Shown: positions 8,762 through 16,957 of the stretch, one piece after another
Layout: every line of letters begins with the position of its first letter
How positions within the stretch are numbered: position 1 is the first letter of the stretch
Source: Longimicrobium terrae
Lineage (GTDB): Bacteria; Gemmatimonadota; Gemmatimonadetes; Longimicrobiales; Longimicrobiaceae
Length of the DNA: 64,000 nucleotides
Assembly (NCBI RefSeq): GCF_014202995.1
Contig: NZ_JACHIA010000015.1
Location: forward strand, 62,001 to 126,000
Direction: 5' to 3'
Position numbers and translations under genes: made by a program
The notes under the pieces: generated by a model
Database searches by the model: none
Seen by the model: the letters and a program-made list of their open reading frames with translations, nothing else
Told to the model about the DNA's origin: nothing

Positions 8762-10099
8762 ATGATGAAGCAGTGGACTGTACGCGTGATTCCTGCGCTC
8801 GCGCTGGCGGCGGCGCTGGGCGCGTGCTCGGACTCGGCGCTCGCGCCCGAGCCGCGGGACGCGGCCGCCGGCGTGGATGCGAACGGCGCGGGCTCCGGCC
8901 TTGCGCGCGCGTTCCTCAGCGTGAGCGCGGGGCTGGGCTTTACCTGCGGCACCACCCTGGACGGCGCCGCGTACTGCTGGGGCGAGAACGGCTCCGGGCA
9001 GCTGGGCACCGGGGACTTCGACGCCCGCGCGGTGCCCGCCCGGGTGGCCGGCGTGCCGGCGGCGCTGGCGGCCAGCACGGGCGCCGCGCATGCGTGCGCG
9101 CTGACGGCGGCGGGCGAGGTGTACTGCTGGGGCGACAACTCCGCCGGCCAGCTGGGCGACGGCACGACGTCCGGTTCGGCCTCGCCGGTGCGCGTGCGGC
9201 GGCCGGCGGGTGTGCGGTTCGTTTCGGTGACCACGGGCGCCGTCCACGGCTGCGGGCTCGCCACCGACCGGGCCACTTACTGCTGGGGCGACAACTCCGC
9301 CGGCCAGCTGGGTGACGGCACGCTGAACGGCAGCTCCGTCCCCGTTCGCGTGCAGGCGCCGGCCGGCGCCGTGTTCCGGTCCGTGCGCAGCGGCGACGGC
9401 GCCGCGCACACCTGTGCCGTCGGCGCGGCCGGAGCGGCCTGGTGCTGGGGCGACAACAGCTACGGCCAGCTGGGCACGGGTGCGGCGGGCGCCCCGTCCA
9501 CGGTGCCGGTGCGCGTCGCGGGTGGCGTGCGCTTCACGGCGGTGGCTGGCTCCGGGCTGGGCCACACGTGCGCCGTGTCCACGGCGGCGCAGGCGTACTG
9601 CTGGGGCGACAACTCCAACGGCCAGCTGGGCGATGGCACCACCGTTCCCCGGCCGCTGCCCACCGCCGTGCTGAGCACGCGCCGCTACGCCAGCGTGGAA
9701 ACGGGCTGGTTCCACAGCTGCGGCTCCACCTTCCTGTCCGGCGCGTACTGCTGGGGCGACGCCAACGGCGGCAAGCTGGGCAACGGCACCGCGAGCGGCT
9801 TCACCGCGGCTCCGGTGGCCGTGACGGCCAGCCAGGGCTTCGGGCAGATGGACCCGGGCGCCGACCACAGCTGCGCGCGGCGCGTGGATGGCGCGGCGTA
9901 CTGCTGGGGCCAGGGCTTCTCCGGCCAGCTCGGGGACGGCCAGTCCACCAACTCGGCCGTGCCGGTGCGGGTCGCGAACCCCGGGTCCACTCCGGCGGCT
10001 TCGCGCGCGGCGGGTGCGGGCCGGGCGCAGGCGCGCGACGGTGTGGCCGAATGGTGCCGGGCCCGGGCGGCCCGCGGCGCCGCGGTCATCTGCGCCTGA
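8762..10099 (+). CDS. RCC1-repeat lipoprotein (second paralogue)
   Basis: 445-aa lipoprotein starting 'MMKQWTVRVIPALALAAALG' with lipobox 'LGAC' and GGAGAG just upstream of the ATG pair. Unlike the paralogue at 5216 it has no Ig-like domains: seven 'YCWGDNSAGQLGDG'-type repeats begin at about residue 70 and end near 390, giving a complete seven-bladed propeller. Every blade carries a paired upstream Cys ('HACAL', 'HTCAV', 'HSCG'). The two paralogues share whole-repeat phrases, so they probably arose by duplication within the lineage. Likely displayed on the outer membrane; partner unknown. Confidence 0.85.
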   Translation: MMKQWTVRVIPALALAAALGACSDSALAPEPRDAAAGVDANGAGSGLARAFLSVSAGLGFTCGTTLDGAAYCWGENGSGQLGTGDFDARAVPARVAGVPAALAASTGAAHACALTAAGEVYCWGDNSAGQLGDGTTSGSASPVRVRRPAGVRFVSVTTGAVHGCGLATDRATYCWGDNSAGQLGDGTLNGSSVPVRVQAPAGAVFRSVRSGDGAAHTCAVGAAGAAWCWGDNSYGQLGTGAAGAPSTVPVRVAGGVRFTAVAGSGLGHTCAVSTAAQAYCWGDNSNGQLGDGTTVPRPLPTAVLSTRRYASVETGWFHSCGSTFLSGAYCWGDANGGKLGNGTASGFTAAPVAVTASQGFGQMDPGADHSCARRVDGAAYCWGQGFSGQLGDGQSTNSAVPVRVANPGSTPAASRAAGAGRAQARDGVAEWCRARAARGAAVICA

Positions 10100-10107
10100 T
10101 CACGGAC

Positions 10108-10134
10108 GGCCCGGCCGGTACCGCCGGCCGGGCC
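10108..10134 (+). terminator. GC-rich hairpin after second RCC1 lipoprotein
   Basis: Perfect 11-bp stem GGCCCGGCCGG / CCGGCCGGGCC with a 5-nt loop, 8 nt after the stop. The T-tract is weak. Confidence 0.65.
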
Positions 10135-10373
10135 GGTCTGTCCCACCGTCACCGGTCTGTGATCGCCCCGAAGACGTCCGCGGAGGATGGAACACCGGGC
10201 GTGGCGGGGCGGATCGCGGCCTTGCGCGGTGCGGGCGCTCCGCGGGGGAGGTCCCGTATCCGCCATCCGCACACGCGTCCCAAGCCCCCTTCCGCTCCGC
10301 GGGAAAGTCGCTCGCCGCTCCGCCGCCCGGGACGCGCCGCCTTGTCCGGCCCCTCCTCAAGTGACGCCGTGCG

Positions 10374-10874
10374 ATGAGTTCCTCGATGATCCGCCGGGTG
10401 CGGGCGGCCCTCTTCACCTGCAGTGTCCTGTTCATTGCGCGGACGGCCGTGCAGCCGCGGGGGGCCGGCGTGGCGCGCCACCGGATGGCCGCGGCGCAGG
10501 CCGGCTGGTCCGCCGAGGCACGATACCGGCTGGCGGAATCGCTCACGTATCACGGCCGGGGCGGCATGTGGGCCGCGGGTGCGCCCCGGACCGCAACGCT
10601 TGGCGAGGATGGCGCCGCCGAGTACCGCGTCAGGCTCGTGCCCGGGCGCCGGTACGCGATCCACGGCGTGTGCGGGGAGCGCTGCTCGGACATCGATCTG
10701 CGGCTCTTCGATCCGGGCGGACGTGAACTGGTTCGCGATGTGGAGGCCGGCCCCGATCCCCTCATCGAGGTCCGCGCCGGGATTCCGGGCGTCTACCGCG
10801 TACGCCTTGTGATGGTTCGCTGCGCGGGAGCGGCATGCAACACCGCTCTCGGGGTATTTTCCGCCGCGGATTGA
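10374..10874 (+). CDS. small secreted protein, possible PPC-type beta-sandwich
   Basis: 166-aa protein with a basic N-terminus and a hydrophobic segment ('RRVRAALFTCSVLFIA'), hence probably exported. The C-terminal half reads 'YRVRLVPGRRYAIHGVCG' then 'DIDLRLFDPGGRELVRD' and 'GVYRVRLVMVRCAG'. This resembles the jelly-roll pattern of bacterial pre-peptidase C-terminal-like domains ('DlDLrlfdp.g..v..d'). Two Cys pairs ('CGERCS', 'CAGAAC') may form disulfides. Start ATG 10374, or 10386 in frame. No enzymatic motif. The assignment to a fold is an inference. Confidence 0.6.
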   Translation: MSSSMIRRVRAALFTCSVLFIARTAVQPRGAGVARHRMAAAQAGWSAEARYRLAESLTYHGRGGMWAAGAPRTATLGEDGAAEYRVRLVPGRRYAIHGVCGERCSDIDLRLFDPGGRELVRDVEAGPDPLIEVRAGIPGVYRVRLVMVRCAGAACNTALGVFSAAD

Positions 10875-11404
10875 GCGTTTCCGCATGCCAGTCAGGCGGG
10901 GAATCTCAGGAATTCGTACCGGCTTTCTGCTGTTGCAGGTGAAGTCTGTTCGGGGAATTTTCCGCCGTTGTTGCGGAAATTCATTTGCTCCCGCACCATC
11001 GGCCGGCACGAACTTTCTCGGATCGGTATCCGACCTTCAGCGGTGGCGTGAGGCCCAGCTTCCGTTTCGTTCTGCACCACCACGGACGATGACATGCGAG
11101 AGGCCCGGCCCGGAACCATTCCGGGCCGGGCCTCTCGCGGTTTGTCCGTTGCGCGTCCCAAGGAGGACGAGGTCCGGACCGTCGGAACGCTGTGCCTCAC
11201 GCGGCCCCCGGCTTGCGACGGCGCGCCGGCCCGATTCCGGATGGTTCCGGCCCGTACCTGGCGGGCCGTCCGCCAGCGCGCCGCATGAAAGCAGTGTGCT
11301 CCGGCCCGCGGAGATGGTGCCGGTGCACCCGGAAATCTCCCGTGCGCGGCCGGCCCCATCCCCACGTGCGCGTCCCTCGATTGAAGGCGGCAAGGAGCTT
11401 TGCG
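10875..11404. other. intergenic region with a long perfect hairpin
   Basis: About 530 bp with no supported gene. It contains a 20-bp perfect hairpin (11096-11138). The last part carries the promoter and Shine-Dalgarno of the isochorismatase-like gene. Confidence 0.5.
11096..11138. terminator. 20-bp perfect hairpin, probable terminator
   Basis: The 20-nt arm 11096-11115 (GCGAGAGGCC...CCGGAA) is exactly complementary to 11119-11138, with a CCA loop. It is followed by CGGTTTG. It lies 220 nt after the preceding gene, so it may end that transcript late or insulate the next gene. Confidence 0.6.
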
Positions 11405-12225
11405 ATGGCGTCCCCAGACAGGACGGAGATCTACAGCCGCGCCGCGGACGGCGGCATTCAGCTCGCCGCCAGTACGACCGCTGGCACCTTCACGATGACT
11501 ACGTTCATCTCGCCCCGCACCACGCGGGCGGGGGGCTGCTGCGGTGGGACGCGGAACTGAAGCCGGTCGTGGATGATCCCGCTCGCGGCGCCCTCGTCGT
11601 CATCGACATGCAGAACGACTTCTGCGCGCCCGGCGGGTGGACGGACGCATCGGGGCTGGACTACAAGGCGTGCCGCGAGGCGATTCCCGGGGTGCGCCGG
11701 GCGGTGGAGGCGGCGCGCGGCTACGGGATGTGGGTGATCTGGGTGTTCTGGCACAACCGCCCGGACCTGCGCAACCTGGGCGCACCCACCCTGTACTCGT
11801 TCAAGCACGACCCCGGGCAGAAGGGGATCGGTGAGGAACTGGAGCACGGGCCCGTGCTCACGGAGCGCTCATGGGGCGCGCGGATGGTGGATGAACTCGC
11901 GGAGATGATGCACGAGGACGACGTGCTGGTGGAAAAGGTGCGGATGAGCGGGTTCTACGGCACCCACCTGGACCAGGTACTGCGCACCCAGGGCATCAGC
12001 ACCCTGTTCCTGGCCGGCGTGAACATCGACCAGTGCGTCAGCACCACCATGGAGGACGCCTACTTCCGGGACTACAACGCGGTCCTGCTTTCCGACGCCT
12101 GCGCCACGTCCAGCCCGTCGTACTGCAAGGACGCCGTGATCTTCAACGCCAGGCAGTGCTGGGGCTTCGTCACCGACACCGCGAAGTTCGCGGCCGCGCA
12201 GCCGTTCGAGCGCGGAGAGTCGTAG
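11405..12225 (+). CDS. isochorismatase-family cysteine hydrolase, frameshifted near N-terminus
   Basis: Hydrolase of the isochorismatase/nicotinamidase superfamily (C-N or ester hydrolysis; substrate unknown). All three catalytic residues are present: Asp in 'VVIDMQNDFC', Lys in 'LVEKVRMSGF' and Cys in 'GVNIDQCV'. The good start is ATG 11405, preceded by AAGGAG at ideal distance. It opens a frame ('MASPDRTEIYSRAADGGIQL') different from that of the catalytic domain. The two frames have coding-like third positions on either side of about 11465-11475, where a -1 shift would join them into 'RQYDRWHLHDDYVHL'. The domain frame has no ATG or GTG of its own nearby. Either one base is missing in the sequence or the gene is really disrupted. 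Confidence 0.75.
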
Positions 12226-12399
12226 AGCCGTCGTGGTGATGGCGGTCCTCCATCCCGGGAGGATGCAACCCGGCGGCGGGTGCGGCGGCGAGGACCGGGG
12301 CCGCACGCCATCGTGCCGGGTCCTCGCGGGGAGCGATGGATGGGGGTGATCCGGGAGCCCGTCTGATCGCGGTGGATTTTCGCCGGCGAGGCGGAGGCG

Positions 12400-13518
12400 C
12401 TACACCGCCATCCGCAGCACCGGCTTTACCGTCCGGCCGCTGTCGCTGTCGTCGATGGCCTGGTTGACATCGGCGAAGTCGTAGAAGCGGATGAGCTTGT
12501 CCAGCGGAAAACGGCCGTCGCGCTGCAGCTCCATCAGGCTCACCAGAAAGTCCGGCGTGTGCCCGCCGCCGCCCAGCACGCCGATGATCCGCTTGCCGTT
12601 CAGCAGCACGTCGGGGTGATTCACCTTGACGCTCGCCGTCATCTTCGCCCCGCCCACCATCGCGCAGACGCCCAGGATGCCGAGCGCCGCCACCGCCTCG
12701 GCGACCAGGTTTGAGCCGTCCGTGGCCTCGATGCTGTAGTCCAGCGCGCCCTTCGTGAGCTCCTTGAGTTCGGCGACGGTGGCGGCGCCATGCTCCAGCG
12801 TGTGCGTGGCGCCCAGTTCCCGCGCCAGCGCCAGCCGCTCCGGCACCCGGTCGATGGCGATGATGGTGGTCGCTCCCGTGAGACGTGCGGCCATCACCGC
12901 GGCCAATCCCACGTTGCCCGCGCCGAAGATGGCGATGGACGAGCCGGGCCGCGGCCGCAGTTCGTTGAGTACCGCCCCCGCGCCGGTGCTGATGGAGCAG
13001 CCGTACGGGCCGGCCTGGTCCAGGTCCAACCCATCAGGGACTTTCGCCAGCTGCCGCTCCAGCGCGATGGCGTGCGTGGCCCACGAGGACTGCTGAAAGA
13101 AGCGGCCGGCCAGCGGTTCGCCACCTGCCCGCTTCATGGGCGTGGAGCCGTCCAGGCGGAATCCGCCGAACATCAGCTCCTTGCCCTGCTCGCAGTAGCG
13201 CGGGTTGCCGCCGCGGCACCACCGGCAGCGGCCGCAGTACGGAAAGCCGATCATCACCCGGTCACCGGGCCGCACGCCGGTGACGCGCGATCCCACCTCC
13301 TCCACGATCCCCGCGCCCTCGTGGCCCAGCACGCCGGGTGTCGGAAACGGCTCCAGTCCGTGGATGCAGCCGCGGTCGGTGCCGCACACGCCGCAGCTGT
13401 GAATGCGCACCAGCACCTCGTCCTCGCGCGGGCCTTCCAGCTCCACCTCTTCCAGCTTGATGGTGCGCCGGGTGAGGGCACCGTCCGCCTTTTCCATCAC
13501 GGCCGCGGTGATCTGCAT
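12400..13518 (-). CDS. zinc-dependent alcohol dehydrogenase (MDR family)
   Basis: 372-aa medium-chain dehydrogenase. Catalytic zinc ligands are Cys in 'CGVCGTD' and His in 'GHEGAGIVEEVG'. The structural zinc loop is complete ('YCGRCRWCRGGNPRYC', C-x2-C-x2-C-x7-C). The cofactor fold has 'IFGAGNVGLAAV' and a following acidic '[10 protein letters not shown]', favouring NAD. The pattern resembles aryl/benzyl-alcohol-type dehydrogenases. Start ATG 13518 has GGAGAGAGAGG upstream. It lies 37 nt downstream of the beta-propeller gene on the same strand, so the two probably form one transcript. Confidence 0.88.
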   Translation of the reverse strand: MQITAAVMEKADGALTRRTIKLEEVELEGPREDEVLVRIHSCGVCGTDRGCIHGLEPFPTPGVLGHEGAGIVEEVGSRVTGVRPGDRVMIGFPYCGRCRWCRGGNPRYCEQGKELMFGGFRLDGSTPMKRAGGEPLAGRFFQQSSWATHAIALERQLAKVPDGLDLDQAGPYGCSISTGAGAVLNELRPRPGSSIAIFGAGNVGLAAVMAARLTGATTIIAIDRVPERLALARELGATHTLEHGAATVAELKELTKGALDYSIEATDGSNLVAEAVAALGILGVCAMVGGAKMTASVKVNHPDVLLNGKRIIGVLGGGGHTPDFLVSLMELQRDGRFPLDKLIRFYDFADVNQAIDDSDSGRTVKPVLRMAV

Positions 13519-13555
13519 CCTCTCTCTCCTGTCGATGGATGGCGTCCCGCGCGCG

Positions 13556-14587
13556 TCAGCCCTGGCCCGTGATGCGGAACAGCTCGGTGCGCACGGCGAG
13601 CGGGTTGCCCTCCTTGAACCAGGGCATGTCCATGATGTGCGAGGCGGTGACGTAGATGACGCCATCCGGGCCTTCGGAAAACGTGTCCGGCCACCGCAGC
13701 CGCTCGTCGGAGAGGAGCGTGCGCACGACATCGCCTTCGCGGATCTTGATCGCGTTCTCCTCGAGGGCGCTGATGTACATCCGCCCTTCCTCGTCGATCC
13801 ACAGCCCGTCGCTCACGCCGTTCTCGCCCACGCGCTCGACCCTGCCGCCGAGTTCGTCATCGGACAGCGATTCGTCGACGAGCGCGGCGGTCTCGATGCG
13901 GTAGAGGGTGCGGCCGGTGAGCGCCTGCCAGTACAGATGCCGCCCGTCGCGCGACAGGGCTATGCCGTCCGCCGTGAACTCCACGCCGCGGCCGTCCGTG
14001 CGGCGCAGCGGCACGCCATCCACCTTCACCACGACGTTTTTTTCCAGCTGGGTGCTGGGATGCCCGTCCAGCACGCGCCGCGCGGAGCCGTTGCGCAGGT
14101 CCACCACGATGAGGGCACCGCGCGCGCCGGATTCGGTGATGTACGCGTGCCGCCCGTCCGGGCTGAAGCGCACGTCGTTCAGGTAGCTGCCCTGCGGCGC
14201 CACGTCCTCATCAAGTGTGATCGTGCGCGCCACGCGGTCGGAGCCGAGATCGATGCGGACGAGCTTGGGCCCGCCGGGCACCACCTGCGACTGCGCCGGC
14301 GCCGCGGGGTCCAGCACCCACAGCCCGCCGCGCCCGTCCGCCACCACGCTCTGCACGCACACCCAGTGGTCCTCCGGCGAGACCTCGTTCTTGTTCGCGT
14401 TGCGCCAGCGGTTCCACTCCTCGTCCGGGTACGGCCGCGGCTCGCCGTCCACGAGTTCCGCGACGGAAACGGGCGCGTCCTCCGACCAGCGCGGAAAGCA
14501 TACGAAGATGCGCCCCGTCTCGGAGACGGTGACGCCGGTGACCTGGTGCTCGAAGGTGGCGACGCGTTCCAGCGAGTGGCTGCTCAT
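13556..14587 (-). CDS. major royal jelly/yellow-type beta-propeller protein
   Basis: 343-aa protein of the MRJP/yellow family, bacterial members of which are predicted six-bladed propellers sometimes labelled L-dopachrome tautomerase-related. Seen: 'VTGVTVSETGRIFVCFPRW', 'YLNDVRFSPDGRHAYITESG', 'GVEFTADGIALSRDGRHLYW' and 'SDGLWIDEEGRMYI', the recurring 'G-I-A/L-S-x-D-G-R' blade motif. No signal peptide, so probably cytoplasmic. ATG 14587 is chosen from where homology-like sequence begins; its ribosome site is weak. First gene of an operon with the dehydrogenase at 12400. A sugar-lactone or aldehyde-related substrate is possible; inferred only. Confidence 0.8.
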   Translation of the reverse strand: MSSHSLERVATFEHQVTGVTVSETGRIFVCFPRWSEDAPVSVAELVDGEPRPYPDEEWNRWRNANKNEVSPEDHWVCVQSVVADGRGGLWVLDPAAPAQSQVVPGGPKLVRIDLGSDRVARTITLDEDVAPQGSYLNDVRFSPDGRHAYITESGARGALIVVDLRNGSARRVLDGHPSTQLEKNVVVKVDGVPLRRTDGRGVEFTADGIALSRDGRHLYWQALTGRTLYRIETAALVDESLSDDELGGRVERVGENGVSDGLWIDEEGRMYISALEENAIKIREGDVVRTLLSDERLRWPDTFSEGPDGVIYVTASHIMDMPWFKEGNPLAVRTELFRITGQG

Positions 14588-14835
14588 GGGCGGATGGCGT
14601 GCGGGCGGCGGTCCGTGCCCGGGCAAGCCGCGGGCGATCACGGCGGGGGGTGCTGGCAAGCGGGGTGCCGGGCGGGTTGTACAGGCCTTTGAACGCCGGT
14701 GCCGCGCTCCGCGGGCGCACCGGCCCGGAGGTTGCCAGCGTCCCCGGCCCGGCAGAGGCGGGCGCGGGCCGGAGCCGGATGGATGGAGGGCGGACGCGCG
14801 GTCCGCAGATTCCTTGGCGAGAGAAGGGGGATACG

Positions 14836-16056
14836 ATGAAGGCAGTGGTGTTTCACGGCATCGGCGACGTGCGGCTGGACGAGGTAAAGGATCCCGCGAT
14901 CAAGGATCCCACGGACGCCATCATCCGCATCACGTCCAGCGCCATCTGCGGCACGGACCTGCACTTCGTGCGCGGCACGGTGGGGCCCATGAAGCCGGGC
15001 ACCATCCTGGGCCACGAGGCGGTGGGGATCGTGGAAGAGGTGGGAAAGAACGTGCGCAACCTGCGGCGCGGCGACCGGGTGGTGGTGCCGTCCACCATCG
15101 CCTGCGGCGCGTGCTCGTACTGCCGCGGCGGCTACTACAGCCAGTGCGACGAGAGCAACCCGGGCGGCAGCCGCGCAGGCACCGCGTTCTTCGGCGGGCC
15201 GGAGGCGAGCGGCTCGTTTCACGGGCTGCAGGCGGAGTACGCGCGCATTCCGTACGCCAACATCGGCCTCGTCAAGCTGCCGGACGGGGTGGATGACGAC
15301 CGGGCGATCATGATTTCCGACATCTTTCCCACCGGCTACTTCGGCGCCGACATCGCGGAGATCGAGCCGGGCGACACCGTCGTCGTGTACGGCTGCGGTC
15401 CGGTGGGGCAGTTCGCCATCGCCAGCGCCAAGCTGCTCGGCGCCGGGCGCATTCTGGCCGTGGACACGCACCCGGACCGGCTGGAGATGGCACGCGCGCA
15501 GGGCGCGGAGGTGATCGACTACAACGCCGAGCACCCGGTGGAAACCATCCTGGAGCTCACCCGCGGCATCGGCGCGGACCGGGCGATCGACGCGGTGGGG
15601 GTGGATGCCGAAACGGCGCAGTCCGGGCCGGCGGCAAAGGAGGCGAAGAAGCAGGCGGAGGAGTTTGAGCAGCAGGTGCAGGAGATCGCCCCCAAGCAGA
15701 ACCCGGACGGCGACAACTGGAAGCCGGGGAACGCGCCGTCGCAGGTGCTGACGTGGGCCACGGACTCGCTGGCCAAGGCGGGGACGCTGTCCATCATCGG
15801 CGTGTATCCCGAGACGATGAAGCAGTTTCCCATTGGACAGGCGATGAACCGCAACCTCACGCTGCAGATGGGCAACTGCAATCACCGCAAGTACATCCCG
15901 CACCTGGTGGAGCTGGTTTCCTCCGGCGCGTTCGATCCGCTGCAGGTGCTGACCAAGCGCGAGCCGCTGACGGACGTCATCGACGCGTACCGGCAGTTCG
16001 ACCTGCGCCGCCCGGGATGGGTCAAGGTGGAGCTGAAGCCCGGTTCCGCCGCGTAG
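14836..16056 (+). CDS. zinc-dependent alcohol/formaldehyde-type dehydrogenase
   Basis: 406-aa MDR enzyme. 'ICGTDLHFVRGT' and 'GHEAVGIVEEVG' supply catalytic zinc; 'CGACSYCRGGYYSQC' is the structural zinc loop; 'VYGCGPVGQFAI' binds the dinucleotide. A charged insertion (~260-300, 'KEAKKQAEEFEQQVQEIAP') and 'NCNHRKYIPHLVELV' are typical of the glutathione-independent formaldehyde-dehydrogenase-like group. AAGGGGG lies 6 nt before ATG 14836. It is divergent from the propeller/dehydrogenase operon across a ~250-bp shared promoter region, and a terminator follows. A related gene lies at 56167. Confidence 0.88.
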   Translation: MKAVVFHGIGDVRLDEVKDPAIKDPTDAIIRITSSAICGTDLHFVRGTVGPMKPGTILGHEAVGIVEEVGKNVRNLRRGDRVVVPSTIACGACSYCRGGYYSQCDESNPGGSRAGTAFFGGPEASGSFHGLQAEYARIPYANIGLVKLPDGVDDDRAIMISDIFPTGYFGADIAEIEPGDTVVVYGCGPVGQFAIASAKLLGAGRILAVDTHPDRLEMARAQGAEVIDYNAEHPVETILELTRGIGADRAIDAVGVDAETAQSGPAAKEAKKQAEEFEQQVQEIAPKQNPDGDNWKPGNAPSQVLTWATDSLAKAGTLSIIGVYPETMKQFPIGQAMNRNLTLQMGNCNHRKYIPHLVELVSSGAFDPLQVLTKREPLTDVIDAYRQFDLRRPGWVKVELKPGSAA

Positions 16057-16080
16057 CGTCCGCCCGCGGCGCATCGAGAG

Positions 16081-16113
16081 GAGAGCCCTTCCCCGGTCCG
16101 GGGGAGGGCTCTC
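16081..16113 (+). terminator. intrinsic terminator after zinc dehydrogenase
   Basis: 16-bp stem (GAGAGCCCTTCCCCGG with its complement, one G-T pair) and a TC-containing tight loop, 24 nt after the stop. Confidence 0.75.
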
Positions 16114-16264
16114 CGCCGGTTCACACGCTGCGGAAATGGATGCCGCGCGAGGGTCTCGCTGGAAGCCGGTCCGGAGCGGGTAGTTCGCCGCGTCCGCCCG
16201 CGCCGTCTGCCGGCCGAGGGCGGCGGAATGCGTACTGGTTCGGCGTTTGCCTGCTTCGATCGGC

Positions 16265-16957
16265 ATGCGACCGAGAACCTGTATCGCGGCCCTGCTGATC
16301 CTGGCCGCCGGGTGTGACCTGCCTCGCGATCCCCAGGGGACGCGCGACCGCGTGCGCGACGGAACGCTGCGGGTGGGCGTGGCGCACAATCCTCCGTGGG
16401 CGGCGCTCCCCGCGCCCGGCGAACCGGGCGGGGTGGAGCCGGCGCTGGTGCGAAAGCTGGCCGCGGAACTGGGCGCCCGGGTGGAGTGGGTGGCCGGCAG
16501 CGAAACCGAACTGCTGGCCTCGCTGGAGGAGCACCGGCTGGATCTGGTGGTGGGCGGGCTTGCGGCCACGGACCCGCGCGGCGTGAAGCTGGGCTTCTCG
16601 CGCCCGTACTACACCGACACCGTCGCCGTGGGCGCGGCACCGGACGGCGCCGCGCGGGCGGATCTGCGCGGCGTGCGCGTGGGTGTGGAGCGCTCGCGGA
16701 CGGGAGCCGCCGATCTGGCGTCCAAGGGCGCGATCCCCATCCCGGCGGACGCGCTGGAGCGCTTTCCCGGGCTGGTGGCCGCGCCGGTGTGGCGGCTGGA
16801 GCAGGCCGGCCGCCAGCGTACGGACATCGTGCTTTCCACCGAAGCGCGCGTCATCGCCGCGCCGCCGGGAGAGAACGCCTGGCTGGTCACCGTCGAGCGG
16901 TTTCTGCGCGCGCACGAGGACGAGGTGCCGGCCATGCTGCGGCGGGAGCGGCCGTGA
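16265..16957 (+). CDS. family 3 extracellular solute-binding lipoprotein
   Basis: 230-aa periplasmic binding protein of the amino-acid type (SBP_bac_3). 'MRPRTCIAALLILAAGC' is a short lipoprotein signal, which decides for ATG 16265 over an in-frame TTG at 16247. The fold signature is visible: 'TLRVGVAHNPPWAA', 'GVEPALVRKLAAELGARVEWV', 'HRLDLVVGGLAATDPR' and 'GFSRPYYTDTVAVG'. It is shorter than usual. No ABC permease or ATPase is adjacent; instead the stop overlaps the start of a CDF transporter (GTGA), an unusual pairing. It may sense or deliver a ligand to that transporter, but this is inferred from coupling alone. Confidence 0.8.
   Translation: MRPRTCIAALLILAAGCDLPRDPQGTRDRVRDGTLRVGVAHNPPWAALPAPGEPGGVEPALVRKLAAELGARVEWVAGSETELLASLEEHRLDLVVGGLAATDPRGVKLGFSRPYYTDTVAVGAAPDGAARADLRGVRVGVERSRTGAADLASKGAIPIPADALERFPGLVAAPVWRLEQAGRQRTDIVLSTEARVIAAPPGENAWLVTVERFLRAHEDEVPAMLRRERP

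Noticed and set aside
14638-16569. 643-aa minus-strand open frame
   Set aside because: Antisense to the zinc dehydrogenase and the binding lipoprotein; low-complexity Arg/Val/His composition.
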